Source: Pseudomonas abietaniphila
GTDB lineage: Bacteria > Pseudomonadota > Gammaproteobacteria > Pseudomonadales > Pseudomonadaceae
NCBI RefSeq assembly: GCF_039697315.1
Contig: NZ_CP155619.1
Span: 4,898,001-4,962,000, forward strand
Reading direction: 5' to 3'
DNA: 64,000 nt
The notes under the pieces are model-generated. The model worked only from the letters and a program-made list of their open reading frames with translations. It did no database searches and was not told the DNA's origin. A program made the position numbers and the translations under genes. Below, in pieces: positions 47,679 to 57,015 of the stretch; within the stretch, counting starts at the first letter, position 1, and each line of letters starts with the position of its first letter.

Positions 47679-48830
47679 TTACAGCGAGTAGTGCCGCAGC
47701 TCGCGGGCGATCAGCAAGCGCTGGATTTCACTGGAGCCCTCGTAGATCTGCGTAATGCGCGCGTCCCGGTAGTATTTTTCCACCGGGTAGTCTTCGAGGT
47801 AGCCGTAGCCGCCGTGGATCTGTACCGCTTTGGAGCAGACCCACTCGGCCATTTCCGATGCAAACAGCTTGGCCTGTGAGGCCTCCGACAGACACGGCTT
47901 GCCCGCCGTACGCAGGCGTGCGGCGTGCAGGACCAGCAGGCGAGAAGCATTGATGCGGGTGTGCATGTCGGCCAGCAGATTGGAAACGCTCTGATGCTCG
48001 ATGATCGGTTTGTCGAACTGCACCCGCTCACGCGCATACACCAGGGCTGCCTCGAAGGCGGCGCGCGCGATGCCCAAGGCTTGTGCGGCGATGCCGATGC
48101 GGCCGCCTTCCAGGTTGGACAGGGCAATCGACAGGCCTTTGCCACGCTCGCCCAGCAGGCTGGACGCCGGAATGCGACAGTCGCTCAAGGTCACCGCGCA
48201 GGTGTCCGAAGCGCGAATGCCCATCTTGTGTTCCATGCGGTCGACGCGATAACCCGGGTTATCCGTCGGCACCAGAAACGCCGAAATACCTTTCTTGCCC
48301 ATTTCCGGATCGGTCACCGCGAAGACGATGGCCAAGTGAGCGCGCTTGCCGTTGCTGACGAACTGCTTGGCGCCATTGAGCACCCATTCACCGTCCTTGA
48401 GCTCGGCGCGGGTGCGAAGGTTATGGGCTTCGGAACCGGCCTGCGGTTCGGTCAGGCAGAAACAGCCGATGGCTTTGCCGCTGGCGAGTTTTTCCAGCCA
48501 TTGCTGCTTCTGTTCGTCGCTGCCGTAATTGAGCACAGGTCCGCAACCCACCGAACTGTGCACGCTCATCAGCGTGCCGGTCGCCGCATCACCGGCAGAG
48601 ATCTCTTCCACCGCCAGGGCGTAGGCCACGTAGTCGATGTAGGTGCCGCCCCATTGCTCCGGGACGACCATCCCCAGCAGTCCCAGTTCGCCGAGCTTGT
48701 CGACCAGGCTGTCATCGATCCAGCCGGCCACTTCCCACGCGTGGGCGTGGGGCGCGATTTCGTTGCGCGCGAATTCACGCGCCATGTCGCGGATCATGAT
48801 CTGTTCTTCGGTCAGTTCAAGGTCTTGCAT
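47679..48830 (-). CDS. Acyl-CoA dehydrogenase, probably isobutyryl-CoA type
   Basis: The protein is 383 aa, a standard length. FAD-binding and substrate segments are present: [36 protein letters not shown], and the C-terminal [16 protein letters not shown], in which the Glu of YEG is the usual catalytic base. It moves electrons from an acyl-CoA to ETF. It starts 3 bp downstream of the 3-hydroxyisobutyryl-CoA hydrolase stop on the same strand, so the two form an operon. That context suggests isobutyryl-CoA dehydrogenation in valine breakdown; the substrate is inferred, not shown. Confidence 0.9.
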   Translation of the reverse strand: MQDLELTEEQIMIRDMAREFARNEIAPHAHAWEVAGWIDDSLVDKLGELGLLGMVVPEQWGGTYIDYVAYALAVEEISAGDAATGTLMSVHSSVGCGPVLNYGSDEQKQQWLEKLASGKAIGCFCLTEPQAGSEAHNLRTRAELKDGEWVLNGAKQFVSNGKRAHLAIVFAVTDPEMGKKGISAFLVPTDNPGYRVDRMEHKMGIRASDTCAVTLSDCRIPASSLLGERGKGLSIALSNLEGGRIGIAAQALGIARAAFEAALVYARERVQFDKPIIEHQSVSNLLADMHTRINASRLLVLHAARLRTAGKPCLSEASQAKLFASEMAEWVCSKAVQIHGGYGYLEDYPVEKYYRDARITQIYEGSSEIQRLLIARELRHYSL

Positions 48831-48833
48831 AGG

Positions 48834-49931
48834 TCACGCCTCATGACCGCTGAAGAAGCTCGCCACGTGTTCGGCATCCAGGGCCTGCACGGTGGGCGGG
48901 TTCCATTGCGGCTTCTTGTCTTTGTCTACGATCAGGGCGCGGACGCCTTCGATCAGGTCGCCCCGTTCGAACCACTGCCGGTCAAGGTGCAACTCCATTT
49001 CGAAGCAGCTTTCCAGCGGCAGGTGCCGACCCCGGCGCAGCATGTCCAGTGTCACGGCCATCGCCAGGGGTGAACGGGTTTTCATCAGGTTGGCCGTGTC
49101 GACCGCCCAGCTGTGGGTGTCGATGACGGTCACTTCCAACAGTTGCTCGATGATGCTCGGGATGTCCGGCAGGGCAAAGAAATGATCGATGGCCGGGCGC
49201 AGTTTTTCCAGCGGCGGATCCGGCAGTCGCTGCACGGCGATTCTCGCCAGCACGCCTTGCAGGTCCTTGAGCGGGGTCAGGGTCCACTTCAGGTTGTCGA
49301 GCTGGCGGTCCAGATCATTCACCCGTGCGCTTTGCAGGTACCAGTCAGCCAGGCCGCAGTACAGCGCATCGGCGGCCTGGATCTGCACGCCGGTGACGCC
49401 CAGGTAGATGCCCAGCTCTCCGGGCACGCGCGGCAGAAAATAACTGCCGCCGACATCCGGGAAGTAACCGATCGCCACTTCCGGCATCGCCAGCCGGCTA
49501 CGCTCGGTGACCACGCGCAGGTCCACGCCTTGCGCGAGGCCCATCCCTCCACCCAGGACGAAGCCATCCATCAGCGCCATGACAGGTTTACGGTAGTGAT
49601 GGAGGGTAAGGTCCAGTGCGTACTCTTCGGCGAAGAATGCCTGGTGTTGGGTCTCGCCGTTCTTGAAGCTGTCGTAGAGTGCGCGGATGTCGCCGCCCGC
49701 GCAGAAGGCCTTGTCGCCGGCCCCGCGCAACACCACCGCATAGACCCTGTCGTCGGTGGCCCATTCGTCCAGCTGGCGCTGCAGCTGGCGGACCATGTCC
49801 AGATCGATGGCATTCAGCCCTTGCGGGCGATTGAGGGTGATGTGACCAATGTGATTGCGTACGTCGGACAGAACGGTGTCGCAGGCCGGTTCCTGACCCG
49901 AAGACTTGGCCGATACTACCTGTGCCGTCAT
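48834..49931 (-). CDS. 3-hydroxyisobutyryl-CoA hydrolase-like (enoyl-CoA hydratase fold)
   Basis: The protein is 365 aa from the ATG at 49931 (MTAQVVSAKSSGQEP). A longer frame upstream lacks support. It is a crotonase-fold protein of the HIBCH type: HITLNRPQGLNAID, GAGDKAFCAGGDIRAL, then LMDGFVLGGGMGLAQGVDLR, and ERSRLAMPEVAIGYFPDVGG. The ~350-residue length and C-terminal extension separate it from plain hydratases (about 260 aa). The enzyme would hydrolyse 3-hydroxyisobutyryl-CoA in valine catabolism. It is followed 3 bp later by the acyl-CoA dehydrogenase gene. A TetR gene lies 210 bp upstream on the same strand and may regulate the pair, which is not shown. Confidence 0.9.
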   Translation of the reverse strand: MTAQVVSAKSSGQEPACDTVLSDVRNHIGHITLNRPQGLNAIDLDMVRQLQRQLDEWATDDRVYAVVLRGAGDKAFCAGGDIRALYDSFKNGETQHQAFFAEEYALDLTLHHYRKPVMALMDGFVLGGGMGLAQGVDLRVVTERSRLAMPEVAIGYFPDVGGSYFLPRVPGELGIYLGVTGVQIQAADALYCGLADWYLQSARVNDLDRQLDNLKWTLTPLKDLQGVLARIAVQRLPDPPLEKLRPAIDHFFALPDIPSIIEQLLEVTVIDTHSWAVDTANLMKTRSPLAMAVTLDMLRRGRHLPLESCFEMELHLDRQWFERGDLIEGVRALIVDKDKKPQWNPPTVQALDAEHVASFFSGHEA

Positions 49932-50141
49932 TGCTGACTCCCTGTGGCTTTTTATTCTTGCTCGTTCAGGCGGCCATTCGAGCCGCATTCCATGAGTTTC
50001 AGCAGGGATGCTAACAGCGCAATTTTGCAAATGACAATGAAGAATCGTGCAGGGTGGGTGTGCAAGTTTGCATGGGGGAACGGTTGTTCACCGGATTATC
50101 CCGGCCCGGCGTCCCACCACAAAGGCGTTGCTTGTCGATGC

Positions 50142-50720
50142 TCAGCGCAGGACGTTGGTCGCCAGAATCGTGGAGAAACTTTCCAGCGCGGCAGTGTGGC
50201 GCTGGGCTTTGGCCAGCAGCACGGCGCCTTGCACGGAGGCGATGATGAACAAGGCGACTTGTCGGCTGTTGAAGTCCCTGGGCAGGGCGCCTGCCTGGAT
50301 GGCCTCGTCCAGACAACCGCAGATGATGTCGGTGAGCCAGTCATAGATTTCCACCAGACGGGCGCGGATCGGCTCACTGTGTTCGGTGCTTTCGGCGGTG
50401 AAATTGCCGAACAGACAGCCTTTGTGCATGGCGCATTCAAGGGCGCCTTTGTGGAAGTCGACGTAGGCCTGCACGCGCGCGATGGGCGACAGCGACGTAT
50501 TGCGTAATGTCTGCCCGACCATCTGTCGGGTGCTGTCGAAATAGAGGTCGATGATCTCCAGGCCGAAGGCTTCCTTGGACACGAAATGATTGGTGAACGA
50601 GCCCTGAGGCACCCCGGCCGCCTGCACGATGTCGCGCACACTGGCGCCCGCGAAGCCGCGCTCGTGAACAACCTTCAATCCTTCGGTGAGTATTTTTTCA
50701 CGGTGCGATGGTTTAGCCAT
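50142..50720 (-). CDS. TetR-family transcription regulator
   Basis: The protein is 192 aa. The N-terminal helix-turn-helix is ILTEGLKVVHERGFAGASVR, then DIVQAAGVPQGSFTNHF and VSKEAFGLEIIDLYF, a classical TetR arrangement (about 8-55). The rest is a helical ligand and dimer domain that includes KGCLFGNFTAE, a segment typical of the YcdC/AcrR-like C-terminal family (TetR_C). It probably represses a nearby gene when no ligand is bound. Neighbours on the same strand are the HIBCH-like gene (210 bp downstream) and the ergothioneine gene upstream; the target is not clear from the sequence. Confidence 0.88.
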   Translation of the reverse strand: MAKPSHREKILTEGLKVVHERGFAGASVRDIVQAAGVPQGSFTNHFVSKEAFGLEIIDLYFDSTRQMVGQTLRNTSLSPIARVQAYVDFHKGALECAMHKGCLFGNFTAESTEHSEPIRARLVEIYDWLTDIICGCLDEAIQAGALPRDFNSRQVALFIIASVQGAVLLAKAQRHTAALESFSTILATNVLR

Positions 50721-50850
50721 GGAGGGTCAAGCTGCCTGTACATGTCCGGTCGGTTGTGAAGCGGGTGGGCGTTATCAGGTCGGCGCCGCTGGCGTCGATA
50801 AGCGCCCTGAGCACCGGTTGCGGTGCGCCGGCTGGCACACCGCAATGGCT

Positions 50851-52998
50851 TCACGCTTGCAGGCTGAACAATGCCATCTCTGGTGCATCGCTGATCCAGA
50901 CCTGACTGACCGACCACCCGGCACGCCCCGCCAGTTCGGTAAAGGACGCCACGGTGAACTTGTGCGAGTTCTCCGTGTGCAGCCGTTCCCCGGCAGCAAA
51001 GTGAAAACTGTGGCCCGCCACTTTCACCACCTGTTCGAGCTGACTCACCAGATGCATTTCCATGCGCTCCCCTTCGGCATTCCAGACCGCCAGATGATCG
51101 AATGCCTCGACGTTGAAGTTGGCATTCAGCTCGCGGTTGATGCGCGTCAACAGGTTCTTGTTGAAGCGTGCGGTCACGCCCTCGGCATCGTCATAGGCCG
51201 CCACCAGCGTGTCGGCGTCTTTGACCATGTCCACGCCCACGATGAAATGAGCGTTCTTGCCCAGTACCTCGTGGGCCGCATGAAGGAAGTCCACCGCCTC
51301 TTCGTGGGTGAAGTTACCGATGGTCGAACCCGGAAAGAAACCGACGCGGGTGTGGCCATCAGCTTCTTTGGGCAAGGTCAGCACACGGGTGAAGTCGTCG
51401 ACCTGCGGTGCAACCACCAGCGCCGGGTACTTCTTGCGCAATGACTGCGCCGCCTTGTTCAACGCGGTGGCGCTGATGTCGATCGGCACGTAAACGGCAA
51501 TGTGCGGCGCGGCGTCCAGCACCAGCCGGGTTTTCTCGCTGGCACCGCTGCCGAATTCCACCAGCGCGGCGCCATCGGGGATCGACGCTGCGATCTGCTC
51601 TGCAATCCCTTTCAGCAAGCCGGTTTCGGCGCGTGTGGGGTAATACTCGGCGGTTTCGCAGATGGCCTCGAACAGGTCCGACCCTGCTGCATCGTAGAAA
51701 TATTTTGGCGAAAGCGTTTTGGCCGGTGCCGATAAGCCTGTCACGACATCGCGGGCGAACTCGCTGTCGTTGGGATTGACCACACCCGGTTGGCGACTGT
51801 CACGGGCCAGGCGCACCCCGGCGACCATCCAGCGTTTTTCGGTCTGGAAGAAATTGCGATAGGTCAGCCGACAGTGATTGGGCGAGGTCACGCTGGCGCC
51901 ACCGCGCAGCACCATCTGGTTAACCATGAATTTGCCGTTGTACTCACCCACGGCACCGGCCGAGGGCTTGAAGCCGGGATAAGCGCTGTAGGCACTCTGC
52001 GTCCATTGCCAGGCGACATCATCGACCTGTTCCAGTAAACCGGCCCGGGCGGCGGCTTCCCATTCGGCCTCTGTCGGCAGGCGCGCGTCGGCCCACGTGG
52101 CGAACGCGGCGGCTTCGTAATAACTGATGTGCGTCACGGGACCGGCCGGGTCGATGGGCTCCAGTCCGCGGAGGCTCATGCGTTTCCAGCCGTTCTCGTC
52201 GTGTTGCCAATACAGCGGCGCGTTCCAGCCGTTTTCCTGAACCATCGTCCAGCCTTCGGACAACCACAGTGCGGCGGTGTGATACCCACCGTCGGCGATG
52301 AAGCTCAGCCATTCGCCGTTAGTGACCAGCCGATCGCTGATTTCGAAAGATTGCAGGTACGTGGTATGGCGCGGGCCTTCATGATCGAACGCAAAGCCGT
52401 TACCGTCGTGGCCGATTTGGGTCAAACCGGCACTCAGCGGTTTGAACTGGCCACGACGTCCGCCAGCATCTTTGGGCCAGGTATGGTCATAGGCCGGCTT
52501 GAGCGACGACAGGCTGAACAGGTGCAGGATGTCCATCAGCAGCAGTTCCTGATGCTGCTCCTCGTGGGCCAGGCCCAGTTCGACCAGGCTCTTGACCTCA
52601 TCGGACAAGGTGCTCATCAGCAGCGCCGACATGTGTTCATCGACGTATTTGCGATAGGCCATGACCTGGTCGACACCGGGGCGAGTCATCAAACCCCGTT
52701 GCGGGCGAGGATGACGGGGGCCGACGGCTTCGTAATAGGAGTTGAAGAGGTAACCGAAGGTCGGGTCGAACGGCGTGTAGTCCGGGACGTTGGGCGCCAG
52801 CAGGAAGGTTTCGAAAAACCAGGTGATGTGCGCCATGTGCCACTTCGCGGGGCTGGCGTCGGGCATCGACTGAACCACCATGTCCTCGGCACTGAGCGGG
52901 GCAACCAATTGTTCAGTGCGACGACGAACGCCTTGATAGCGCTTGCACAGAGGATACGTGGCGGGTGTGTCGCGAAGCTGGCGTGAATGGCGCGTCAT
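50851..52998 (-). CDS. Fused EgtB-EgtD, ergothioneine biosynthesis
   Basis: The protein is 715 aa and one continuous frame holds two enzymes. The N-terminal ~390 residues are EgtB: AKWHMAHITWFFETFLL and the iron-binding HEEQHQELLLMDILH (three His with the earlier one), then a formylglycine-enzyme-like domain with VTHISYYEAAAFATWA, RLPTEAEWEAAAR and VLRGGASVTSPNHCRLTYRN. EgtB makes the C-S bond from hercynine. From FARDVVTGLSAPAKTLSPKY onward is EgtD, the SAM-dependent histidine N-methyltransferase: FYDAAGSDLFEAIC, PTRAETGLL, LVEFGSGASEKT, GFFPGSTIGNF. The two are usually separate genes; here the EgtB end (GVRLARD) runs directly into EgtD with no stop. No start codon with a ribosome site is evident at the join. 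Confidence 0.93.
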   Translation of the reverse strand: MTRHSRQLRDTPATYPLCKRYQGVRRRTEQLVAPLSAEDMVVQSMPDASPAKWHMAHITWFFETFLLAPNVPDYTPFDPTFGYLFNSYYEAVGPRHPRPQRGLMTRPGVDQVMAYRKYVDEHMSALLMSTLSDEVKSLVELGLAHEEQHQELLLMDILHLFSLSSLKPAYDHTWPKDAGGRRGQFKPLSAGLTQIGHDGNGFAFDHEGPRHTTYLQSFEISDRLVTNGEWLSFIADGGYHTAALWLSEGWTMVQENGWNAPLYWQHDENGWKRMSLRGLEPIDPAGPVTHISYYEAAAFATWADARLPTEAEWEAAARAGLLEQVDDVAWQWTQSAYSAYPGFKPSAGAVGEYNGKFMVNQMVLRGGASVTSPNHCRLTYRNFFQTEKRWMVAGVRLARDSRQPGVVNPNDSEFARDVVTGLSAPAKTLSPKYFYDAAGSDLFEAICETAEYYPTRAETGLLKGIAEQIAASIPDGAALVEFGSGASEKTRLVLDAAPHIAVYVPIDISATALNKAAQSLRKKYPALVVAPQVDDFTRVLTLPKEADGHTRVGFFPGSTIGNFTHEEAVDFLHAAHEVLGKNAHFIVGVDMVKDADTLVAAYDDAEGVTARFNKNLLTRINRELNANFNVEAFDHLAVWNAEGERMEMHLVSQLEQVVKVAGHSFHFAAGERLHTENSHKFTVASFTELAGRAGWSVSQVWISDAPEMALFSLQA

Positions 52999-53094
52999 CG
53001 GGTGTTCTCCGGATCTTGCCGGCGCCCGGGTGGCTGAGTCGGTGCAGCCAGGCGGTACGGCGTTCCTGCGTTCTTCTCATGAGAGGGCCGCAAC

Positions 53095-53121
53095 GGAGTT
53101 CGTTGCGGCCCGTACGTCGTG
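53095..53121. terminator. Hairpin between the DUF427 gene and egtBD
   Basis: GGGCCGCAACG and CGTTGCGGCCC form a perfect 11-bp stem with a 5-nt loop. There is no T-run on either side. It follows the minus-strand DUF427 gene, so it may end that transcript. Confidence 0.5.
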
Positions 53122-53168
53122 TGGCAAAAACGATGGAGCGATGCAGCGGGACTTCGGCCGACGTGGAC

Positions 53169-53525
53169 TCATTGAACGTCGAAGGTCACCTTGTCCGGGT
53201 AAAACGCGACATGGCCTTCGATTTCCTTCACCGAGGGATATGGCTCCTCGTAAGTCCAGACGGCATTTTCAGCGGCTTGGCCGTTGGCTTTCAGGCTGAA
53301 GTAGCTGGCATCACCCTTATAGGGGCAATGGGTTCGATGTTCGGTTCTTTCGTAATGTTCAATCGAAATATCCGAGCGGGGCACATAAATGACTGGCGGA
53401 TAGCTGGCTTCCTTCAGTTGAAGCGCCTTATCGCTTTGCGCGACCTGGACACCCTTGAACTGAACCGTGACACGGCCCTTGAGTGGGGAAATGGTGATGG
53501 GGTGATCGGGACCTGGAATTTTCAT
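53169..53525 (-). CDS. DUF427 family protein
   Basis: The protein is 118 aa from the ATG at 53525 (MKIPGPDHPITISPLKGRV); a longer frame upstream has no ribosome site and codes for an atypical N-terminus. The motifs VYVPRSDISIEHY-type (here IYVPRSDISIEHYE), HCPYKGDASYFS and WTYEEPYPSVKEI mark the DUF427 family of small beta-roll proteins. The function of the family is unknown. It is divergent from the XdhC-like gene and upstream of the ergothioneine gene on its strand, separated by 170 bp with a hairpin. No metabolic link is shown. Confidence 0.9.
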   Translation of the reverse strand: MKIPGPDHPITISPLKGRVTVQFKGVQVAQSDKALQLKEASYPPVIYVPRSDISIEHYERTEHRTHCPYKGDASYFSLKANGQAAENAVWTYEEPYPSVKEIEGHVAFYPDKVTFDVQ

Positions 53526-53787
53526 GGCGATAATCCTGTGGTGAATTCTGTTAAGCAGAAGAAACCGACCCGCTACCCGTCGGGCAGTTGGCACCGATAA
53601 GGAAAAGCAGTGTAGTTGGAAGGAATATGGATGACCGTATTTTTTTGCTGTCTCCCTGTGAATTGCACTCGAAGGCTTGAACCTGAGGCGTCGCTGGCAG
53701 TCAGCAAGTAATCGCACCAATATGCTAGGCGGCGGTGCATTACCGTTTAACAGTACCGTTTCAGCTCATGACTCAGTGGGGACATGC

Positions 53788-54960
53788 ATGAATGATCTAT
53801 CCAGTTTGCTTGCGGCGCTTGATCGAGCGCAGGCCGGGCGACAGGAAACAGTGATCGCCACGGTGGTCAAGGTCGAGGGCTCGGCCTATCGGCGACCCGG
53901 TGCGCGGATGGTCGTTGCGCAGCTGGGCGAAGCCACGGGCACCGTCAGTGGCGGGTGCCTGGAAAGTGACGTGAGCAAAAAGGCCTGGTGGTTGACGGCC
54001 AGCGGCAAACCGTCAATTCGCACGTACAGCACAGGCGAGGACGACGATGAACTGGAAGAAGCCGAGCTGAGTTTTGGCCTGGGCTGCAACGGCACGGTGC
54101 ACATCCTTTTCGAGCGTGTGCTGCCAGAGGCCGAAAGCCTGGTGGTTGACGTATTGCGCGAGGTCAAGGCCAGCGGTCACGGCGCGGCGCTGGCGACAGT
54201 CATTGGTTCGCACAATGAACGGCAGGTCGCTGTGGGTGAACGTGTCGCATTGTCTCCGTCGAGCGGGTTACGCACGCAGGTGCATGAACGCTGGCTGGCG
54301 CAGGCGATCGCTGAAGATTTGCGCGCGGTCCTTGATGCCCGTCGCTCTGCCACTCGCACGTACGAAGGGGCGGGCGGGGAAATCGAAGTGCTGCTGGAAT
54401 ACATTCCGGCGCCGCGCAGGTTGGTGGTGTTTGGGGCCGGCCATGATGCTTCTCCGCTGGTGAGCATGGCGCGCTTGCAGGGCTGGCACATCACGGTGAT
54501 CGATGCGCGCCCGCATTTCGCCCGTGCTCAGCGCTTTCCCGAAGCGGACCGGGTGTTGGCGGCGCCGCTAGAACCCTTGCCCGATGTCGCCGCGATGGTG
54601 GCGGATGCTGCTGTTGTGGTGATGACCCACAGCCTCACGCAGGATCGTCACTGGCTTGGGCAGGTTTTGAACTGCGCACCGCGCTACATCGGGCAACTGG
54701 GGCCGCGCAGCCGTACCGAGCGTTTGCTCGATGAGATGCCTGCTCAGCTGCGCGGAGGCCAGGCGTTTTCCGTCCTGCATTTCCCGGTCGGCCTGGACCT
54801 GGGAGGCGATACGCCGGACAGCGTGGCGTTGTCGATCCTGTCGGAGATCAACGCCGTGTTCAACGGCCGCGCCGGCGCCATGCTCAAGCACCGCGAGGCG
54901 AGCATTCATGCGGTGGACGTGAAGCTTGAGCAGGAGCCGGGGTTGCGGATGATCGGGTGA
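53788..54960 (+). CDS. XdhC/CoxI-family protein
   Basis: The protein is 390 aa from the ATG at 53788 (MNDLSSLLAALDRAQ). The frame is open further upstream but without a ribosome site. The N-terminal XdhC/CoxI domain has EGSAYRRPGARMVV and VSGGCLESDVSKKAW, and the C-terminal Rossmann-like domain has RLVVFGAGHDASPLV and YIGQLGPRSRTERLL. Members help insert or protect the sulphurated molybdenum cofactor of xanthine dehydrogenase and related enzymes. No molybdoenzyme gene is visible nearby, so its partner is elsewhere or unknown. The 375 bp downstream contain a REP-like palindrome and no gene. Confidence 0.88.
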   Translation: MNDLSSLLAALDRAQAGRQETVIATVVKVEGSAYRRPGARMVVAQLGEATGTVSGGCLESDVSKKAWWLTASGKPSIRTYSTGEDDDELEEAELSFGLGCNGTVHILFERVLPEAESLVVDVLREVKASGHGAALATVIGSHNERQVAVGERVALSPSSGLRTQVHERWLAQAIAEDLRAVLDARRSATRTYEGAGGEIEVLLEYIPAPRRLVVFGAGHDASPLVSMARLQGWHITVIDARPHFARAQRFPEADRVLAAPLEPLPDVAAMVADAAVVVMTHSLTQDRHWLGQVLNCAPRYIGQLGPRSRTERLLDEMPAQLRGGQAFSVLHFPVGLDLGGDTPDSVALSILSEINAVFNGRAGAMLKHREASIHAVDVKLEQEPGLRMIG

Positions 54961-55027
54961 GCTGGGCTGCAGCCCCCTCGCACGTCACCCGCCGATCTGT
55001 CTGAGCGGTGCTGAGCGATAAAGAGTG

Positions 55028-55117
55028 TGTGGGAGAGAGTTTGCTCACGGACGTTGAGTTTGCATCGTCAAGACAGGCGGATGTACCCGCCTCTTCGTCA
55101 GCAAGCTGACTCCCACA
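55028..55117. repeat. REP-like palindrome, imperfect
   Basis: TGTGGGAGAGAGTTTGCT on the left is mirrored by AGCAAGCTGACTCCCACA on the right, with mismatches. An inner pair GGCGGATGTACCCGCC sits in the loop. It is a degenerate member of the GTGGGAGC type. Confidence 0.7.
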
Positions 55118-55335
55118 GGTCCTGCACCGGCACTGGACGTGCTCATCGCTGACCGTCGGGCCTTCACTGTTGTGAGACTCTCCAGCCGCTGCATATCCGT
55201 TGGCAACTTCTAAACTCCCTTTAACGAATCCTCATTCACTCGACAAATAATGCCGAATCGTTATCACGCACGAGCGGCCTGTGAGTAATATCGTTCTGAT
55301 CACGGTCTCAGGACAGCATCCATCAGGTCTGCTCG

Positions 55336-57015
55336 ATGAACGACAAGTACACGCCTCATAATTGGGCTCCCCATGAGCGGCCGACCATTCCGGGTTCGCC
55401 CTCCACGCCGCTGCACTCGACGCCCAAACGGCTGGCGTACGCGATGGTTGGTGTGATCGTCGCGCTGACTGGCGGGTTGGGTAACGCGCTGGTGGTTGCC
55501 AACCTGCAATATCTGCAAGGCTCGCTCGGGGCCACGCAGGCGGAGATCGCCTGGCTGCCGGCGGCGTACGTCATGACCAACGTCTCCATCAACCTGTTGT
55601 TGGTGAAGTTTCGCCAGCAATTCGGATTGCGTGCATTCACTGAAGGTTTTCTGGTGCTGTACGCGCTGGTGACCTTTGCGCATCTGTTCGTCAATGACAT
55701 CAACTCGGCCATCGCGGTGCGCGCCGCCCATGGCATGGTCGGCGCGGCGCTCAGTTCGTTGGGGCTGTATTACATGATCCAGGCCTTCCCGCAGAAGTGG
55801 CGAATGAAGGCGCTGGTGCTGGGGCTGGGAACTGCACAGTTGGCGACGCCACTGGCACGGCTTGTCTCCGAAGACTTGCTTCAGATTGCCGAGTGGCGGG
55901 GGCTGTATCTGTTCGAATTGGGCATGTGCCTGTTGTCACTGGGCTGTGTACTGATCCTGAAACTGCCCCCGGGCGACCGCTTCAAGGCGTTCGAAAAACT
56001 CGACTTCCTGACCTTTGCATTGTTGGCCTCAGGCTTTGCCGCCCTGTGCGCAGCCTTGTCGCTGGGCCGTATCGAGTGGTGGCTGGAGGAACCCTGGATC
56101 GGCGTTGCACTGGCGTTTTCCATCGCGACGATCTGTGCAGGGCTGGCAATCGAACACAACCGCACGCGACCTTTGTTGATCACCCGCTGGCTGGGCAGTG
56201 GGCGGATGCTGAGGTTTGCCTTGAGTGTGCTGTTGACCCGCATTGTTCTGTCCGAGCAGGCGACGGGTGCCGTGGGCTTTTTGCAGGGACTGAACCAGGG
56301 CACGGAGCAGCTGCACACGCTGTATTTCTTCATGCTGCTGGGCAGCGTCGCGGGGCTGTTGGTCAGCGCCATGACCATCGACCCACAGCATCTGTTCAAG
56401 CCGCTGATCATTTCGCTGGCATTGATGGCCATCGGTTCCGGCATGGACAGCTTCTCCACCAGCCTGACCCGTGGACCGCAAATGTACTTCAGCCAGTTTT
56501 TGCTGGCGTTTGGCGGTACGTTTTTTCTGGGGCCGACGCTGGTGCTGGGCATCAGCGGCGTGATCAGCAACCCGCGAAACATGGTGAGTTTCTCGGTGAT
56601 GTTCGGGATCACCCAGAACGTCGGCAGCCTGATCGGGTCGGCCTTGCTGGGGACGTTTCAGGTCTGGCGCGAGAAGTTTCACTCGGCCCATCTCGTCGAG
56701 AACGTGACCCTGCTCAACCCTCAGGTCCAGTCACGATTGCAGAGCTCGAGCGGGTCTCTGCTCTCGGCGATTGCCGACCCGTCTTCCCGTAACAGCCAGG
56801 GCATACGCACCTTGGCGACGGCTGCGACCCGTGAGGCCAATACGCTGGCCTACAACGACGTATTTATGCTGATTGCAGTGATCGCGGTCTTGACGATGAT
56901 CTGGATCACCAGCCGTGCGACCTGGCTGTGGATCACCACAGAACCGGTGGCGCCGTTCACCCCGTCGGCCGCTGCACCTTCCTCCGTTCCCTCTTCTGGC
57001 GCGCACTCTTCATGA
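55336..57015 (+). CDS. MFS drug-efflux transporter, EmrB/DHA2 type
   Basis: The protein is 559 aa, starting at the ATG at 55336. It has about 14 predicted membrane helices, as in the DHA2 family: GVIVALTGGLGNALVVA near the start, EIAWLPAAYVMTNVSINLLL, and MVGAALSSLGLYYMIQAFPQ. The long N-terminal cytoplasmic tail (about 35 residues) is polar. The stop overlaps the start of a HlyD-type membrane fusion gene (ATGA), so the two make an EmrAB-like tripartite pump with an outer-membrane channel encoded elsewhere. It would export a drug or toxic compound from the cytosol using the proton gradient. The substrate is unknown. Confidence 0.9.
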   Translation: MNDKYTPHNWAPHERPTIPGSPSTPLHSTPKRLAYAMVGVIVALTGGLGNALVVANLQYLQGSLGATQAEIAWLPAAYVMTNVSINLLLVKFRQQFGLRAFTEGFLVLYALVTFAHLFVNDINSAIAVRAAHGMVGAALSSLGLYYMIQAFPQKWRMKALVLGLGTAQLATPLARLVSEDLLQIAEWRGLYLFELGMCLLSLGCVLILKLPPGDRFKAFEKLDFLTFALLASGFAALCAALSLGRIEWWLEEPWIGVALAFSIATICAGLAIEHNRTRPLLITRWLGSGRMLRFALSVLLTRIVLSEQATGAVGFLQGLNQGTEQLHTLYFFMLLGSVAGLLVSAMTIDPQHLFKPLIISLALMAIGSGMDSFSTSLTRGPQMYFSQFLLAFGGTFFLGPTLVLGISGVISNPRNMVSFSVMFGITQNVGSLIGSALLGTFQVWREKFHSAHLVENVTLLNPQVQSRLQSSSGSLLSAIADPSSRNSQGIRTLATAATREANTLAYNDVFMLIAVIAVLTMIWITSRATWLWITTEPVAPFTPSAAAPSSVPSSGAHSS

